The notes under the pieces: model-generated
Database searches by the model: none
The model's input: the letters and a program-made list of their open reading frames with translations, nothing else
What the model was told of the DNA's origin: nothing
Translations under genes and position numbers: made by a program
NCBI GenBank assembly: GCA_007679095.1
Contig: VEFU01000024.1
Span: forward strand, 1 to 61,379
Reading direction: 5' to 3'
Source: Paenibacillus bovis
Lineage (GTDB): Bacteria; Bacillota; Bacilli; Bacillales; Bacillaceae_C
DNA length: 61,379 nucleotides
Shown: piece after piece, positions 60,563 to 61,379 of the stretch
How the letters are laid out: the number at the start of each line of letters is the position of its first letter
How positions within the stretch are numbered: the stretch's first letter is position 1

Positions 60563-60604
60563 AGTATAGGATGCTTCTATGAATTAAAAATTGATTCGTA
60601 TCAA
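60563..60604 (-). promoter_or_regulatory. FNR-like box and promoter of the P-type ATPase gene
   Basis: TTGATTCGTATCAA (60591-60604) is again TTGAT-N4-ATCAA. The -10 element TATACT lies at 60563-60568, with exactly the same 32-base centre distance as in the HMA promoter. Confidence 0.85.
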
Positions 60605-60732
60605 GTATTAAAAGAATCGCAAACAAAAAAACGCTCCGAAAATATTAACGGGTTCCGTTTTGGGAGAGAAAAGTTTAATTAGTTGGTGTAATTACTACGT
60701 TTTTAGCAAGTGAAATAACATTAAAAATGGTA

Positions 60733-60758
60733 TAAAAAAAGGCAGCATTTCGCTGCCT
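60733..60758 (-). terminator. terminator of the lipoprotein gene
   Basis: GGCAGC and GCTGCC form a stem around ATTTC, followed leftwards by TTTTTTTATACC. Confidence 0.85.
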
Positions 60759-60762
60759 TGTA

Positions 60763-61281
60763 TCATTTCTTATTTATTTCCTCTAATGTTTTGCCCTCTA
60801 AGGAATAAGGCATACCTACCATTTTCTCTTTTGTGTATGGAACTGAAATACCACCAACTGCTTTTCCTTCTACAATCATAACATCTACAAACGTCATCCC
60901 TTTAGAAACAGTGTCTCCTGATTTCCAATTATCTAAAGGGTGGTTTTTTACGATAAACCGTTCATTATTGACCGTCTTACCGATATAGCTTTCCGTTCGC
61001 ACACCTTGAAGTGCCCATTTATGATTTTCATAAAGGTCTTCTTCATCGTTTAATTTTTCTTCAGTGAGTTGATAAGTCGAGGAGGTTCCGCTTGAATAGG
61101 CAAGCACTTGATAACCTTTGTCTTGAAGAAAAGTTTGTGCAATTTTTGCGTCTTCACCTAATTTTGCATCAGAAATTTTAGTGTAATGTTCGTCTATTGG
61201 GGTTCCACTTGATAAAGAACAAGCAGTAAGTGATAAAGTGATGCAAGGTAACAACACAGTAATTATCATTTTCTTTTTCAT
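60763..61281 (-). CDS. lipoprotein, unknown function
   Basis: The 172-residue product has a signal peptide with lipobox LSLTAC (Cys at about residue 21), then an extracellular domain with DKGYQVLAYSSGTSSTYQLT and GKAVGGISVPYTKEKMVGMP. It resembles short Bacillus lipoproteins of unknown role. AAGGGGTG lies 5 bases before the ATG. The remaining bases 61282-61379 hold no gene start that I can support. Confidence 0.8.
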   Translation of the reverse strand: MKKKMIITVLLPCITLSLTACSLSSGTPIDEHYTKISDAKLGEDAKIAQTFLQDKGYQVLAYSSGTSSTYQLTEEKLNDEEDLYENHKWALQGVRTESYIGKTVNNERFIVKNHPLDNWKSGDTVSKGMTFVDVMIVEGKAVGGISVPYTKEKMVGMPYSLEGKTLEEINKK

Positions 61282-61379
61282 ACTTTCACCCCTTTTATTA
61301 AATTCGTATTGTCAAAACTTTTATAAGAAATAGGCTATAAAATACCTTGATAGAGAGCTTTTTGAGCAAAAAAATTGCC

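Overview
The window is AT-rich DNA with Gram-positive style ribosome-binding sites (AAGGAGG-type), frequent TTG and GTG starts, and gene families typical of Bacillaceae: heme-stress HssRS-HrtAB, an ECF sigma/anti-sigma pair, a TxpA/BsrG-like type I toxin and a GTTGATT-ended dispersed palindrome. I infer a chromosomal accessory region of a member of the Bacillaceae; genus and species cannot be fixed from the sequence alone. No rRNA, tRNA or CRISPR array was seen.

Region 1 (1-24 kb) is a defence-rich island, mostly transcribed leftwards. It holds a lone SRA-like base-recognition protein at the left edge, a three-gene operon headed by a GHKL-type ATPase (1203-4736), a two-nuclease operon of a winged-helix/Vsr-like protein plus a PvuRts1I/AbaSI-like modification-dependent endonuclease (5602-7421), a complete four-gene Wadjet operon jetABCD (14455-22538), and a BrnT/BrnA-like toxin-antitoxin locus whose toxin is frameshifted. 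Between them lie an ECF sigma operon, a sirtuin (with a decayed second copy), a saccharopine-dehydrogenase-like gene split by an in-frame stop, and a second-type histidyl-tRNA synthetase preceded by a leader peptide ending LHHHIH and a strong terminator, i.e. an apparent ribosome-mediated attenuator.

Region 2 (24-36 kb) is a patchwork of small genes: a DEAD-box helicase, many GNAT acetyltransferases (one with a small partner gene resembling a toxin-antitoxin pair), several short conserved-looking small proteins, and many decayed gene pieces that are partial copies of neighbours. A 52-bp tandem repeat array sits at 34.1-34.6 kb.

Region 3 (36.8-41.4 kb) is a heme-detoxification locus: hrtB-hrtA, then hssR-hssS, then a small four-helix membrane protein with histidines. 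Near-identical GTTCAT direct repeats precede both hrtB and the small membrane gene, so HssR probably controls both.

Region 4 (41.5-57 kb) carries more resistance-like and accessory genes (an HTH-aminoglycoside phosphotransferase fusion, a second phosphotransferase, AlkD-like DNA repair, GNATs, a methyltransferase), an intact IS21-family element inserted with a 6-bp target duplication into a membrane-anchored protein gene, and a type I toxin gene with a convergent antisense RNA.

Region 5 (57.5-61.4 kb) is a metal/redox module: a Crp/Fnr regulator with a His/Cys-rich N-terminus, a small HMA metal-binding protein and a P1B-type ATPase with an unusual CPG motif. Both the HMA and ATPase promoters carry a TTGAT-N4-ATCAA box at the same distance from a TATACT -10 element. 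A lipoprotein gene ends the window.
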